Notes under the pieces: model-generated | The model's database searches: none | What the model saw: the letters and a program-made list of their open reading frames with translations, nothing else | Told to the model about the DNA's origin: nothing | Assembly: GCA_964505725.1 (NCBI GenBank) | Contig: CAZDJK010000049.1 | Span: forward strand, 1 to 52,483 | Direction: 5' to 3' | Source of the DNA: CAVRJC01 sp964505725 | GTDB lineage: Bacteria; Actinomycetota; Acidimicrobiia; IMCC26256; DASPTH01 | DNA: 52,483 nt | Part shown: positions 23,790-31,334 of the stretch, piece after piece | Layout: each line of letters opens with the position of its first letter | How positions within the stretch are numbered: position 1 is the stretch's first letter | Position numbers and translations under genes: made by a program

Positions 23790-24980
23790 TCAGGCGCGTG
23801 CCCAGGGGACTCGCGAAGGGTCCCGCAACAGCCGGCGTGACACGTTGTAGCGGTGCACCTCGTCAGGGCCGTCGTAGATGCGCGCGTAGCGTGCCTCCCG
23901 GTACATGCGCTCGAGCGGCGTGTCCGCGGTGACTCCGAGGGCGCCGTGCACCTGGATCGCCCGATCGATCACGTCGTGGAGCATCTTGGCGCCCCGCACC
24001 TTGGCGAAGCCGATCTCGACCCGGGCATCGCCACCGGAGTCGAGCACCTGTGCCGCGTCGAGCACCATGAGCCGGTGGCACTGGATGTCGGCGGCGGAGT
24101 CGAAGATCATCCGCTGGATCTCACCCTTCTCCGCCAGCATCGACCCGTGGGCGAAGCGCGTGTTGGCGCGGTCGACCATCAGCTCGAACGCGCGCTGTGC
24201 CTGGCCGAGCCAGCGCATCGCGTGGAAGATGCGGCCGGGCCCGAGGCGCTTCTGCGAGATGACGAAGCCCTCACCGCGCGTACCGAGCAGGTTGGTGACG
24301 GGCACGCGACAATCGGTGAGTCGGATCTCGCAGTGCGACCCGCCCGTGTGGCCCATCGTGGGGATCACCCGGACGAGCTCCCACCCCGGCGTGTCGGTGG
24401 GCACGATGATGGCCGAGACCGCCTTGTAGGGATTGGTCTCTTCGAGCTCGGTCCGGCACAGCACGGTCGTGAACGCGGCGATGTTGGCCCCGGTGGTGAA
24501 CCACTTGTGGGCGTTCACCACCCATTCGTCGCCGTCGAGCGTCGCCGTCGCCTGCACCAGCGTCGGATCCGATCCCGCGACCTCGGGCTCGGTCATGCCG
24601 ATCGAGGAACGGATCTCGCCGGCGACGAGCGGCGCGAGCCACCGGCGTTGCTGCTCCGCGGTGCCGAAGGTGTGGAGCATGATCGAGTCCTGCATCGACC
24701 ACGAGCCGACGCAGACCTGGCCGAACAGCGACCGCCCGATCGCCTCGTTGAGGTGGACGAAGGCCATGAAGGGAAGACCGCCGCCACCGAGCTCCTCGGG
24801 GTGACCGAGCGCCCAGAGCCCGCGCCGTTTCGCCTCGGCCTTGAGCCCCTCGACGGTCAGGTAGGCGTCGGCGTCGTTGCGCTCGAGGACGTCCTCGGCC
24901 GGGATGACCTCGTTGTCGATGAAGTCGCGTACCCGGTCGCGTAGCTCGCGCACCTCCGCCGTGAGTCCGTGCTCGTCCAC
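23790..24980 (-). CDS. ACAD10/11-like acyl-CoA dehydrogenase
   Basis: A 396-residue acyl-CoA dehydrogenase. It shows LGHPEELGGGGLPFM, GMTEPEVAGSDPT, NAHKWFTTGANIAAFTTVLC, IQVHGALGVTADTPLERMYRE and the C-terminal RIYDGPDEVHRYNVSRRLL. The DGPDEVH form, with Asp where most family members have Glu-Gly-Thr-Ser, is characteristic of ACAD10/11. In those proteins the dehydrogenase acts with an APH-type kinase domain on 4-phosphoacyl-CoA. Such a kinase is encoded at 20352, so a split pathway is plausible. GTG 24980 has a good AAGGAG 7 bases upstream. It precedes no gene in tight coupling; the next minus gene starts at 25844. Confidence 0.85.
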   Translation of the reverse strand: MDEHGLTAEVRELRDRVRDFIDNEVIPAEDVLERNDADAYLTVEGLKAEAKRRGLWALGHPEELGGGGLPFMAFVHLNEAIGRSLFGQVCVGSWSMQDSIMLHTFGTAEQQRRWLAPLVAGEIRSSIGMTEPEVAGSDPTLVQATATLDGDEWVVNAHKWFTTGANIAAFTTVLCRTELEETNPYKAVSAIIVPTDTPGWELVRVIPTMGHTGGSHCEIRLTDCRVPVTNLLGTRGEGFVISQKRLGPGRIFHAMRWLGQAQRAFELMVDRANTRFAHGSMLAEKGEIQRMIFDSAADIQCHRLMVLDAAQVLDSGGDARVEIGFAKVRGAKMLHDVIDRAIQVHGALGVTADTPLERMYREARYARIYDGPDEVHRYNVSRRLLRDPSRVPWARA

Positions 24981-25034
24981 GCCGGCTCTCCTTCCGGATT
25001 TCCCGCGTTGCCTGTCGAGGAAACGCGTGTTTAC

Positions 25035-25844
25035 CTACGTTGCCGCGCGCCGTCCGCTCGGCTTGCGTGCGGCGCGCTCGTCGAGGAACTGCTGCGCGAT
25101 CCGGCGCACGTCGTCCGACGCGAACGACTCGCCCTCGGCCGCGAGCGCGAAGTCGAGGACCAGGTCGGCGGCGGCCTGCAGGTGCTTGTTGAGGGCCCGC
25201 TTCGTGTCGCGGACCGCTTGGACCGGCTGCGCCGCGAGCCGCGCGGCGACAGCCCGGGCCTCGTCCATCAGATCGTCGGCCGGCACCACTCGGTTGGCCA
25301 GCCCGACGCGTTGCGCTTCGTCCGCGGTGATCTCGGAACCGAGCAGGAGGTACTCCTTCGCCCGGAGCATCCCGATGAGGAGCGGCCACGTCACCGCTCC
25401 GCCGTCGCCGGCGACGAGGCCCACGCTGACGTGCGAGTCGCGCAGGTACGAGTCGTCGGTCATGACGACGAAGTCGGACATGAGCGCGAGCGTGCACCCG
25501 AGCCCCACCGCGCCGCCGTGCACCGCGGCGACGATCGGGACCTCGCACGCGAGCATCGCGTTCGCGAGCCGGGCGGCCTGGCGGAGCCCGTTGCGTCGCG
25601 TCACGGGGTCCGATGCATCGCGTACGAAGTTCTGGAGGTAGCCCCCGGTGCAGAACATGCGGCCGTTCGCGCGCAGGATCGCGACCCGGGCATCGTGATC
25701 CTGGGGCAGCCGGTGCCACACCTCTGCGATCGCCCAGTGCAGATCGTCGGACATCGCGTTCAGCTGCTGCGGCTTGTTGAGGGTGATGATGCGCAGCGGG
25801 CCGTCCGCCTCCACGAGGAGCTGCGGCGCGAGGTCGTCGTACAC
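25035..25844 (-). CDS. Enoyl-CoA hydratase/isomerase family protein
   Basis: A 269-residue crotonase-fold protein with ITLNKPQQLNAMSDDLHWAI, ANGRMFCTGGYLQNF (oxyanion hole), VHGGAVGLGCTLALMSDFVVMTDD in two stretches and GSEITADEAQRVGLANRVV. At the two usual glutamate positions I read Cys/Thr (LGCTLAL) and Asp (VAGDGG), so hydratase activity is uncertain and an isomerase or thioesterase-like reaction is possible. GTG 25844 follows CGGAG with 5-6 bases between. The frame is open far upstream, but that part covers the divergent crotonase at 25953 and has no homology. The two crotonases are divergent, with about 108 bases between starts. Confidence 0.8.
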   Translation of the reverse strand: MYDDLAPQLLVEADGPLRIITLNKPQQLNAMSDDLHWAIAEVWHRLPQDHDARVAILRANGRMFCTGGYLQNFVRDASDPVTRRNGLRQAARLANAMLACEVPIVAAVHGGAVGLGCTLALMSDFVVMTDDSYLRDSHVSVGLVAGDGGAVTWPLLIGMLRAKEYLLLGSEITADEAQRVGLANRVVPADDLMDEARAVAARLAAQPVQAVRDTKRALNKHLQAAADLVLDFALAAEGESFASDDVRRIAQQFLDERAARKPSGRRAAT

Positions 25845-25940
25845 GGATTCTCCGATCGGCGGGTGCCAGCGGTCGACATGGTGGCACGGACCCCGTGTCC
25901 TTCTCCAAACCACCCCGTCGAGCGACGGTCGGCATGCGGA

Positions 25941-25946
25941 TAGCGT
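25941..25946 (+). promoter_or_regulatory. -10 element 6 b before crotonase start
   Basis: TAGCGT, then GGGCGC, then ATG 25953; no ribosome site. This is a textbook leaderless arrangement. Confidence 0.55.
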
Positions 25947-25952
25947 GGGCGC

Positions 25953-26726
25953 ATGGACGGCCCGGTGCTGCTCGAGCGCGCCGGCGCGGTCGGCGTGATC
26001 CGCATGAACCACCCGCCCGTGAACGCGATCAACCGCGACGTGCTCCGCGCGTTCGAAGAGGTGCTGGACTCGGCGCGTGACGACGACAGTCTCGGGGCGC
26101 TCGTGCTCGTCGGCGAGGGGCGTGGATTCTGCGGCGGCGGCGACACGTCGGCGATGAGCGCAACGGCCCTCGTGGCCCGTCACGACACCTTGGAGCTGGC
26201 AGCGCGGGTCATCGAGCGCGTCGTCCGCATGCCGAAGCCCGTCATCTCGGCGGTGCACGGGTTCGCCGCCGGCGCCGGCCTCTCGCTCGCGTTCGGGGCC
26301 GACGCCGCCATCGCCGAGGCGCCCACGCGCTTTCGCCTCGCATTCGGCGACCTCGCGATCATCCCCGACCTCGGCGCCCACCACTTCCTGATCGAGGCGC
26401 TGGGCGTGCGCCGGGCGACCGAGCTGATCTGGTCGGGTGCCGACTTCACCGCTGCCGAGGCGCTCGAGTGGGGGCTGGTGAATGCCGTCGTCCCGGTCGG
26501 CGAGGCCTTCGGCGAGGCGATGGCACGTGCGACGGTGCTGGCCGCGAAGCCCCGACGCGCGATCGCGTCGAGCAAGTCGATCATCACCAACACCCGGCTC
26601 GGGCAGCTCCAGCGCGTCCTTGCCGAGGAGGGCTTGTCGTCTGCGTTGTTGCGCTCGACTGCCGATCACGCCGAGGCCCTCGCCGCGATCCGGGAGCGAC
26701 GCCCGCCGGTCTTCGGTCAGGAGTGA
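25953..26726 (+). CDS. Enoyl-CoA hydratase/isomerase family protein
   Basis: A 257-residue crotonase. It shows IRMNHPPVNAINRDVLRAF, GEGRGFCGGGDTSAM (oxyanion hole), VHGFAAGAGLSLAFGADAAIA, RLAFGDLAIIPDLGAHHFL and AAEALEWGLVNAVVP. The PDLG context and lack of a clear first Glu (GLSLAF) suggest an isomerase or a special hydratase, as in many paralogs. It is followed after 37 bases by the interrupted thiolase gene, and the two probably formed a beta-oxidation pair. The start is set by the leaderless-type -10 sequence before ATG 25953. Confidence 0.82.
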   Translation: MDGPVLLERAGAVGVIRMNHPPVNAINRDVLRAFEEVLDSARDDDSLGALVLVGEGRGFCGGGDTSAMSATALVARHDTLELAARVIERVVRMPKPVISAVHGFAAGAGLSLAFGADAAIAEAPTRFRLAFGDLAIIPDLGAHHFLIEALGVRRATELIWSGADFTAAEALEWGLVNAVVPVGEAFGEAMARATVLAAKPRRAIASSKSIITNTRLGQLQRVLAEEGLSSALLRSTADHAEALAAIRERRPPVFGQE

Positions 26727-26729
26727 GGG

Positions 26730-26735
26730 TACGCT
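26730..26735 (+). promoter_or_regulatory. -10 candidate for thiolase gene
   Basis: TACGCT lies 28 bases before ATG 26764, with GGAGAG immediately before that ATG as the ribosome site. A short 5' leader is expected. Confidence 0.35.
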
Positions 26736-26763
26736 CGACGGCTCCGACTGAATGGAGAGCACG

Positions 26764-27945
26764 ATGCGTGACGTGGTGATCGTCGGAGCGGTTCGCTCGC
26801 CGGTGGGGAAGAAGAACGGATCGCTGGCCCACAAGCCGGCAACCGAGCTCCTGGGCGACGTGATGCTCGCGCTGCTGGATCGCGTCGACGTCGAGCCCGC
26901 GGCGATCGACCACGTGGTGGGCGGCTGCGTCCAGCAGATCGGGGTGCAATCCGGGAACGTCACGAGGAACGCGTGGCTCGCGGCGGGGCTCCCGCTCGAG
27001 GTGCCCGCCGTCACCGTGAACACGCAGTGCGGGTCCTCGCAGGAGGCGCTCACACTGGGCCACGCGCTCGTCGCGAGCGGTCTGGTCGACACCTCCATGG
27101 TGTGCGGGATCGAGACGATGAGCGCGATACCCATCGGTTCGGCCGCGCCGGCAGAGCCCGACTTCGGGCAGCCTCGCGGGTTTCGCTACGCCGACTATTG
27201 GGAGCCGACGACACAGTTCGAAGGCGCGGAGCGGATCGCCGAGACGTGGGGCCTCACACGCGATGAGCTCGAGGTCTACGCGAAGAGCTCGCAGGACCGC
27301 GCGGCGCAGGCGTGGGAGGCCGGTCGCTACGACAGCCAGGTCGCAGCCATCGAGGCGCCGATGATCGACGACCGGGGCGCGGTCGTCGGGACCAAGACGT
27401 TCGACCGCGACGAAGGCATGCGTCCGACGACGCTCGAGGGCCTCGCGGCGCTCAAGCCCAACCTCCAGGGCCGCGACCCGAGTTTCCACACCGCCGGGAC
27501 GTCGTAGCAGATCTCCGACGGCGCGGGCGCGCTGCTGCTCATGCCGCCCGAACGCGCCGACGCGCTCGGTCTCCGGCCGCTGGCGCGCGTCGTCGATTCG
27601 GTGCTGGTCGGGTCGGACCCGCCGCTGATGCTCACGGGCCCGATGCCGGCGACCCGGGCACTGCTCGAGCGCTCTCACCTCTCGCTGGACGACATCGACA
27701 TCTTCGAGATCAACGAGGCCTTCGCGAGCGTCGTGGTCGCGTGGCAACGGGAGCTGGGCGCGGATCCCGAGCGCGTGAACGTGAACGGAGGCGCGATCGC
27801 GCTCGGGCACCCGCTCGGCGCGACCGGCAGCATCCTCGCCACGAAGGCGGTCGCCGAGCTCGAGCGCCGGGAAGCGCGGTACGCGCTCGTGTCGATGTGC
27901 TGCGGAGGCGGGCTCGGTACGGGCACGCTGCTCGAGCGCTGCTGA
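26764..27945 (+). pseudogene. Acetyl-CoA acetyltransferase (thiolase) interrupted by in-frame TAG
   Basis: A full-length thiolase II gene (394 codons including the stop) with one nonsense codon. It has the N-terminal VVIVGAVRSPVGKKNGSL, the nucleophile NTQCGSSQEAL near residue 88, and after the break EINEAFASVVVAWQ, NGGAIALGHPLGATGS and MCCGGGLGTG with the second active-site Cys. TAG at 27505-27507 falls where thiolases read AGNSSQISDGA: the sequence gives AGTS, stop, QISDGAGA. A single C-to-A change from TCG (Ser) explains it, and the frame is unbroken on both sides. Truncation would remove the His and second Cys, so a true mutation would kill the enzyme. GGAGAG precedes ATG 26764; ATG 26752 is less likely. 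Confidence 0.9.
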
Positions 27946-27958
27946 CGACGGAACGGGA

Positions 27959-27964
27959 TACGCT
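27959..27964 (+). promoter_or_regulatory. -10 element 6 b before VOC start
   Basis: TACGCT, then CCGAGC, then GTG 27971; no ribosome site. It is a candidate leaderless promoter. Confidence 0.55.
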
Positions 27965-27970
27965 CCGAGC

Positions 27971-28411
27971 GTGACCGAGATCGTCGGCATCGCGCACGTC
28001 GTCCTGCGAGCGCAGGATTGGAAGTGCACCGCGCGCTGGTACCAGGACGTCCTCGGCTTCGAGCGCCGTGTCGGCGAAGGGTTCTCGTGCTACGTGCACG
28101 GGTCGGCCGGGTTCGCGCTGCTCTTCCGCCCCGGCGCGGAAGCGACGGAGACATCGGCTGCGCCGTCCCAACGGCTCGACCACATCGCGCTCCACGTCGC
28201 GTCCGTCGCCGAGCTCGGGGAGTGGAAGCGCGCATTGGCCGCGAAGGGGGTCGAGACCGAGATCGACCACCTCCCGAACGTCGGCGCCTCGATCACGCTG
28301 CACGACCCCGACGGCGTCGAGATCGAGCTGTTCGCACCGGCGAGTGGTTCCGCCCTCGACGTCGGACCGCCCCGTCGTGACGATGTGAACCCAGAGCCGC
28401 CGCGCCGGTGA
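27971..28411 (+). CDS. VOC (glyoxalase/bleomycin-resistance) superfamily protein
   Basis: A 146-residue single vicinal-oxygen-chelate domain. It shows the paired beta-alpha-beta units: IAHVVLRAQDWKCTARWYQDVLGFE, then LDHIALHVASVAELGEWKRAL and LHDPDGVEIELF. Metal ligands are likely His9 (AHVV), the later His of DHIALHV and Glu of IELF, but the reaction could be an epimerase, lyase or dioxygenase. Its TGA overlaps the ATG of the SDR remnant by one base (TGATG), so the two were once coupled. The Arg/Pro-rich last 20 residues are nonconserved. Confidence 0.75.
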   Translation: MTEIVGIAHVVLRAQDWKCTARWYQDVLGFERRVGEGFSCYVHGSAGFALLFRPGAEATETSAAPSQRLDHIALHVASVAELGEWKRALAAKGVETEIDHLPNVGASITLHDPDGVEIELFAPASGSALDVGPPRRDDVNPEPPRR

Positions 28412-28856
28412 TGGTCGCGACGTCACCGCTCGATCTCGATGGTCAGGTCGCCATCGTGACCGGCGGCGACACGGGATCGGCATCCCGTTCGTCGACACGC
28501 CCATCGACCGGTTCGACAACAACCTGGCGCTGAATCTTCGTGGGCCGTATGTGCTCTCCCGGCTCGTGGCCCGACCGATGATCGCCCAGGGCGGCGGAGC
28601 CATCGTGAACATCTCCTCGGCGGCAGGCGTAGCGGCGTCGTCGGTGGTGCGGCGTGCAGCGCGGGCAAGGCCGGCTTGCAGATGCTGACGCGGGGGATCG
28701 CGGCCGAGCTCGGGCCCAAGGGTGTCCGGTGCAACTGCATCGCGGTCGGCGCGCGGAAACCTGTTCTTCGTCAGCCCGATGTCGAGCTGGGTGACCGGCC
28801 AGACGCTGTCCATCGACGGCGGGCCCGGGCTGGGCGGCGCGATCGCCGACGACTGA
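28411..28856 (+). pseudogene. SDR remnant with two internal deletions and frame changes
   Basis: Three pieces of a classical SDR lie in order in different frames. Piece 1 (28411-28476) reads LDGQVAIVTGGDTG, the cofactor loop. Piece 2, in another frame, reads DRFDNNLALNLRGPYVLSRL and GGGAIVNISSAAG. A further frame change leads to CSAGKAGLQMLTRGIAAEL, where the active-site Tyr position is Cys. Piece 3 after another gap is SSWVTGQTLSIDGGPG. About 60-70 residues between the cofactor loop and helix 4, and about 40 before the C-terminal strand, are missing. An intact SDR has about 250 residues and this locus has room for 148. It starts on the stop of the VOC gene. Confidence 0.85.
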
Positions 28857-28895
28857 GCCAGTGCCACCGCGTTCGCGGGACGCGACCTCCGGGGC

Positions 28896-28913
28896 TGGGA
28901 GCGCGCGCTCCCA
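28896..28913. repeat. 18-bp perfect palindrome upstream of amidase
   Basis: TGGGAGCGC-GCGCTCCCA is fully self-complementary. It lies between the end of the SDR remnant and the amidase gene. It could be an operator for the amidase or a hairpin terminator for the upstream unit; there is no T-tract after it. Confidence 0.45.
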
Positions 28914-28986
28914 CCGGCATGCGGCGGCGGCGGCGATCTGACAACATCGTTGACGGGCCGACCGTACGACCGACGAGGAGGAACCC

Positions 28987-30354
28987 GTGGGCGACGAGCT
29001 GACATGGATGCCGGCGTGGCGGATCAGAGAGCTGGTCGGCGCCGGCGAGGTGTCTCCGGTCGAGGTGACCGACCACTTCCTCGGTCGCATCGAGGAGCAC
29101 GACGGAACGCTCAAGGCATTCCGCCACGTCGACCACGCCGGGGCGCGCGAGCAGGCTCGGGCCGCGGAGGCGGCGGTCGGGCGGGGCGACGACCTCGGTG
29201 CGCTGCACGGTGTGCCGGTCGCGGTCAAGGAGCACATCGCGGTGTCGGGAATGCCGGTGTTGATCCTCGGCGTCGGCGAGAAGACGGCTCGCTTCGACGA
29301 CCTCGGCGTGGCGCGCCTGCGCGAGGCCGGCGCGCTGATCGTCGGCACGAACACCATGATGGGTACGCAGGCGCCCGCGCCGGGCGAGTACAACTGGGAT
29401 GCCGAGGCGCGCAACCCCTGGGATCCGTCGCGCGTGCCGGGCTGGTCGAGCGCCGGCGGCGCGGCGGCGACGGCGGCGGGCCTCTTGCCGCTCACCATCG
29501 GCTCCGACGGCGGGGGCTCGACCCGGCTGCCGGGCGCCTACTCGGGCCTGGTCGCGTTGCACCCGAGTCCCGGGCTGATCCCGACGTTCAACTATGCAGC
29601 GCAGATGCGTGCGAACCCGACCGGCACGATCGGGCCGTTGACGCGCGACGTGACCGACGCGGCCATCACGCTGCAGGCGATGGCCGGCCCCGACGGGCGC
29701 GACTTCGACTGTCTGCAGTCGTCACCACCCGACTACCGCGCCGCCCTGGGTGAGGGCGTCGACGGGCTCCGCCTCGGCTGGACCGACGACTACGGCTTCG
29801 CGTCGATGTACGCCTTCGACGAGAGCCCCGCTGTGATCGCCGCCGTGCGTGACGCCGCGAAGGGTTTCTCCGCCCTCGGCGCGTCGCTCGACACGCTCGA
29901 CGAGAGATGGGAAGACTTCTTCCCCGGACTCGGCGGCACCATGCACCTCTTCGCGGCGGGCGGGACCCGCATCGACAAGGAGGTCTGGAACTCCGCGATC
30001 GACCTGCGCGACCGCAATTGGCGCCTTTTCCGGGAGGTGTTCGCCGACCACGACCTCATCGTGAGCCCGACCGCGCAGCTGCTCGCCCCGCGCGTCGAGG
30101 ACTGGGCGCGCTACTGGGCGGGGAGCGGCCCGGTGCCGTTCCCGCACCAAGCGTTCGCGCCCCACTACACGAGCCACACGCACATGTTCAACTGGCTCGG
30201 CTTTCCCGCTCTGAACGTCCCCGCCGGCTTCGTCGACGGGCTGCCAGTGGGGCTCCAGCTCGTGGGATGGCCCGGCCGCGAGCAGACGATCCTTCGCGCT
30301 GCCCACGCGTTCCTCGCCGCATATCCCCGGGAGGAGCGGCCGCCCGTGTCCTGA
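28987..30354 (+). CDS. Amidase signature family protein
   Basis: A 455-residue amidase-signature enzyme that hydrolyses a carboxamide. The Ser-cisSer-Lys triad is visible: VAVKEHIAVSG (Lys near 82), PGWSSAGGAAATAAG (cis-Ser near 157) and GSDGGGSTRLPGAYSG (nucleophile Ser near 182). The C-terminal LNVPAGFVDGLPVGLQLVGWPGRE is typical. No signal peptide is seen, so it is cytoplasmic. GTG 28987 has a strong GAGGAGGA ribosome site. It probably forms an operon with the SDR 24 bases downstream, perhaps converting an amide to an acid that enters the CoA routes. The substrate is unknown. Confidence 0.88.
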   Translation: MGDELTWMPAWRIRELVGAGEVSPVEVTDHFLGRIEEHDGTLKAFRHVDHAGAREQARAAEAAVGRGDDLGALHGVPVAVKEHIAVSGMPVLILGVGEKTARFDDLGVARLREAGALIVGTNTMMGTQAPAPGEYNWDAEARNPWDPSRVPGWSSAGGAAATAAGLLPLTIGSDGGGSTRLPGAYSGLVALHPSPGLIPTFNYAAQMRANPTGTIGPLTRDVTDAAITLQAMAGPDGRDFDCLQSSPPDYRAALGEGVDGLRLGWTDDYGFASMYAFDESPAVIAAVRDAAKGFSALGASLDTLDERWEDFFPGLGGTMHLFAAGGTRIDKEVWNSAIDLRDRNWRLFREVFADHDLIVSPTAQLLAPRVEDWARYWAGSGPVPFPHQAFAPHYTSHTHMFNWLGFPALNVPAGFVDGLPVGLQLVGWPGREQTILRAAHAFLAAYPREERPPVS

Positions 30355-30378
30355 CGGACCTGCGAGAGAGGAGAGAGG

Positions 30379-31287
30379 GTGGACGCGCAGTCGGGAGAAG
30401 AGCGGACGATGGGATTCGAGGGCAAGGTCGTGTTCGTCACCGGTGCGAGCCGGGGGATCGGCGAGTCCATCGCCTACGAGTTCGCGAGTCTCGGCGTCGA
30501 GGTCGCGCTGCTGGCCAAGAGCACGAAGGACCAGCCGCACCGGGTGTTCGAAGGGACGATCGAGGAGACCGCGGCGAACGTCGAGGCGTACGGCGTGCGA
30601 GCGCTCGCGCTCGCGGGCGACGTGTCGCACGAGGACGACGTGCAGGCCGCCTACGAGGCCACGATGCGCGAGCTCGGTCGTTGCGACATCCTCGTCAACA
30701 ACGCGGCGGTCTCCTACGTCGGGCCGTTCCTCGAGCTGAGCGTGAAGCGGTGGCAGATCCTCTTGGCGGTCAACGTGCTCGGACCGGTGCTCACATGTCG
30801 CGCGTTCCTCCCCCAGATGCTCGAGCGTGGGGACGGCCGCATCATCAACATCTCCTCCGGCGCGGGACAAATGACCCAGAACCCCGAAGCTATGGCCACG
30901 AACCGGCCCGGCGGCGGCGAGACCGGCGGCCTGCGCTTCGGCGAGGCCAGCTTCGGCGAGGCGGGCCAGGGTCTCGGCGACAGCGTGCTCGCTTACGGCA
31001 CGTCCAAGGCTGCGCTGAACCGTTTCACGGTCGGGCTCGCGCAGGAGGTCCGCGGCCGCGGTGTCGGCGTGAACGGCCTCGCGGTCGGGGCAGTGACACC
31101 CGCTTACCGCCACACGCTGCCCAATGCCGACTACTCGACCAACGAGCTGCCGGAGGCGCCCGCCCAGCTCGTCACGTGGCTCGCCGCCCAGCCGGCCAGC
31201 GTCACCGGGAACATCTTCGACCAGGGAGCGATCATCGGCGACCTCCGGGCCCGCGGCGTCGTCCGCCCGAAGGTCGTGCCCACCTGA
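30379..31287 (+). CDS. Short-chain dehydrogenase/reductase with an insertion before the active site
   Basis: An SDR of up to 302 residues. It has VTGASRGIGES, NNAAVSYVGPF, the active-site Ser in INISSGAG and YGTSK with Tyr and Lys. Between Ser and Tyr there are about 40 residues instead of about 12. The extra Gly/Glu/Phe-rich loop (residues about 165-195; RPGGGETGGLRFGEASFGE) is unlike most SDRs and would sit over the active site. GTG 30379 follows AGGAGA by 4 bases; ATG 30409 is an alternative start giving 292 residues. It probably belongs to one operon with the amidase. Confidence 0.82.
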   Translation: MDAQSGEERTMGFEGKVVFVTGASRGIGESIAYEFASLGVEVALLAKSTKDQPHRVFEGTIEETAANVEAYGVRALALAGDVSHEDDVQAAYEATMRELGRCDILVNNAAVSYVGPFLELSVKRWQILLAVNVLGPVLTCRAFLPQMLERGDGRIINISSGAGQMTQNPEAMATNRPGGGETGGLRFGEASFGEAGQGLGDSVLAYGTSKAALNRFTVGLAQEVRGRGVGVNGLAVGAVTPAYRHTLPNADYSTNELPEAPAQLVTWLAAQPASVTGNIFDQGAIIGDLRARGVVRPKVVPT

Positions 31288-31311
31288 CCCACCGGTTTCG
31301 GGCGCGACGGG

Positions 31312-31330
31312 GGCTCGAGCTGGTCGAGCC
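31312..31330. terminator. Hairpin between convergent genes
   Basis: GGCTCGA-N5-TCGAGCC forms a perfect 7-bp stem in the 47-base gap between the SDR (ends 31287) and the acyl-CoA dehydrogenase (ends 31335). There is no T-run, so it is only a candidate bidirectional terminator. Confidence 0.4.
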
Positions 31331-31334
31331 GCGA

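Noticed and set aside
25863..25887. GTGCCA-N13-TGGCAC as an operator between two crotonases
   Set aside because: Six-base arms with a long spacer are frequent by chance at this GC content. Nothing else supports it.
27505..27507. Programmed readthrough or pyrrolysine at the thiolase TAG
   Set aside because: No downstream structure or Pyl genes are seen, and a single Ser (TCG) to TAG change is simpler.
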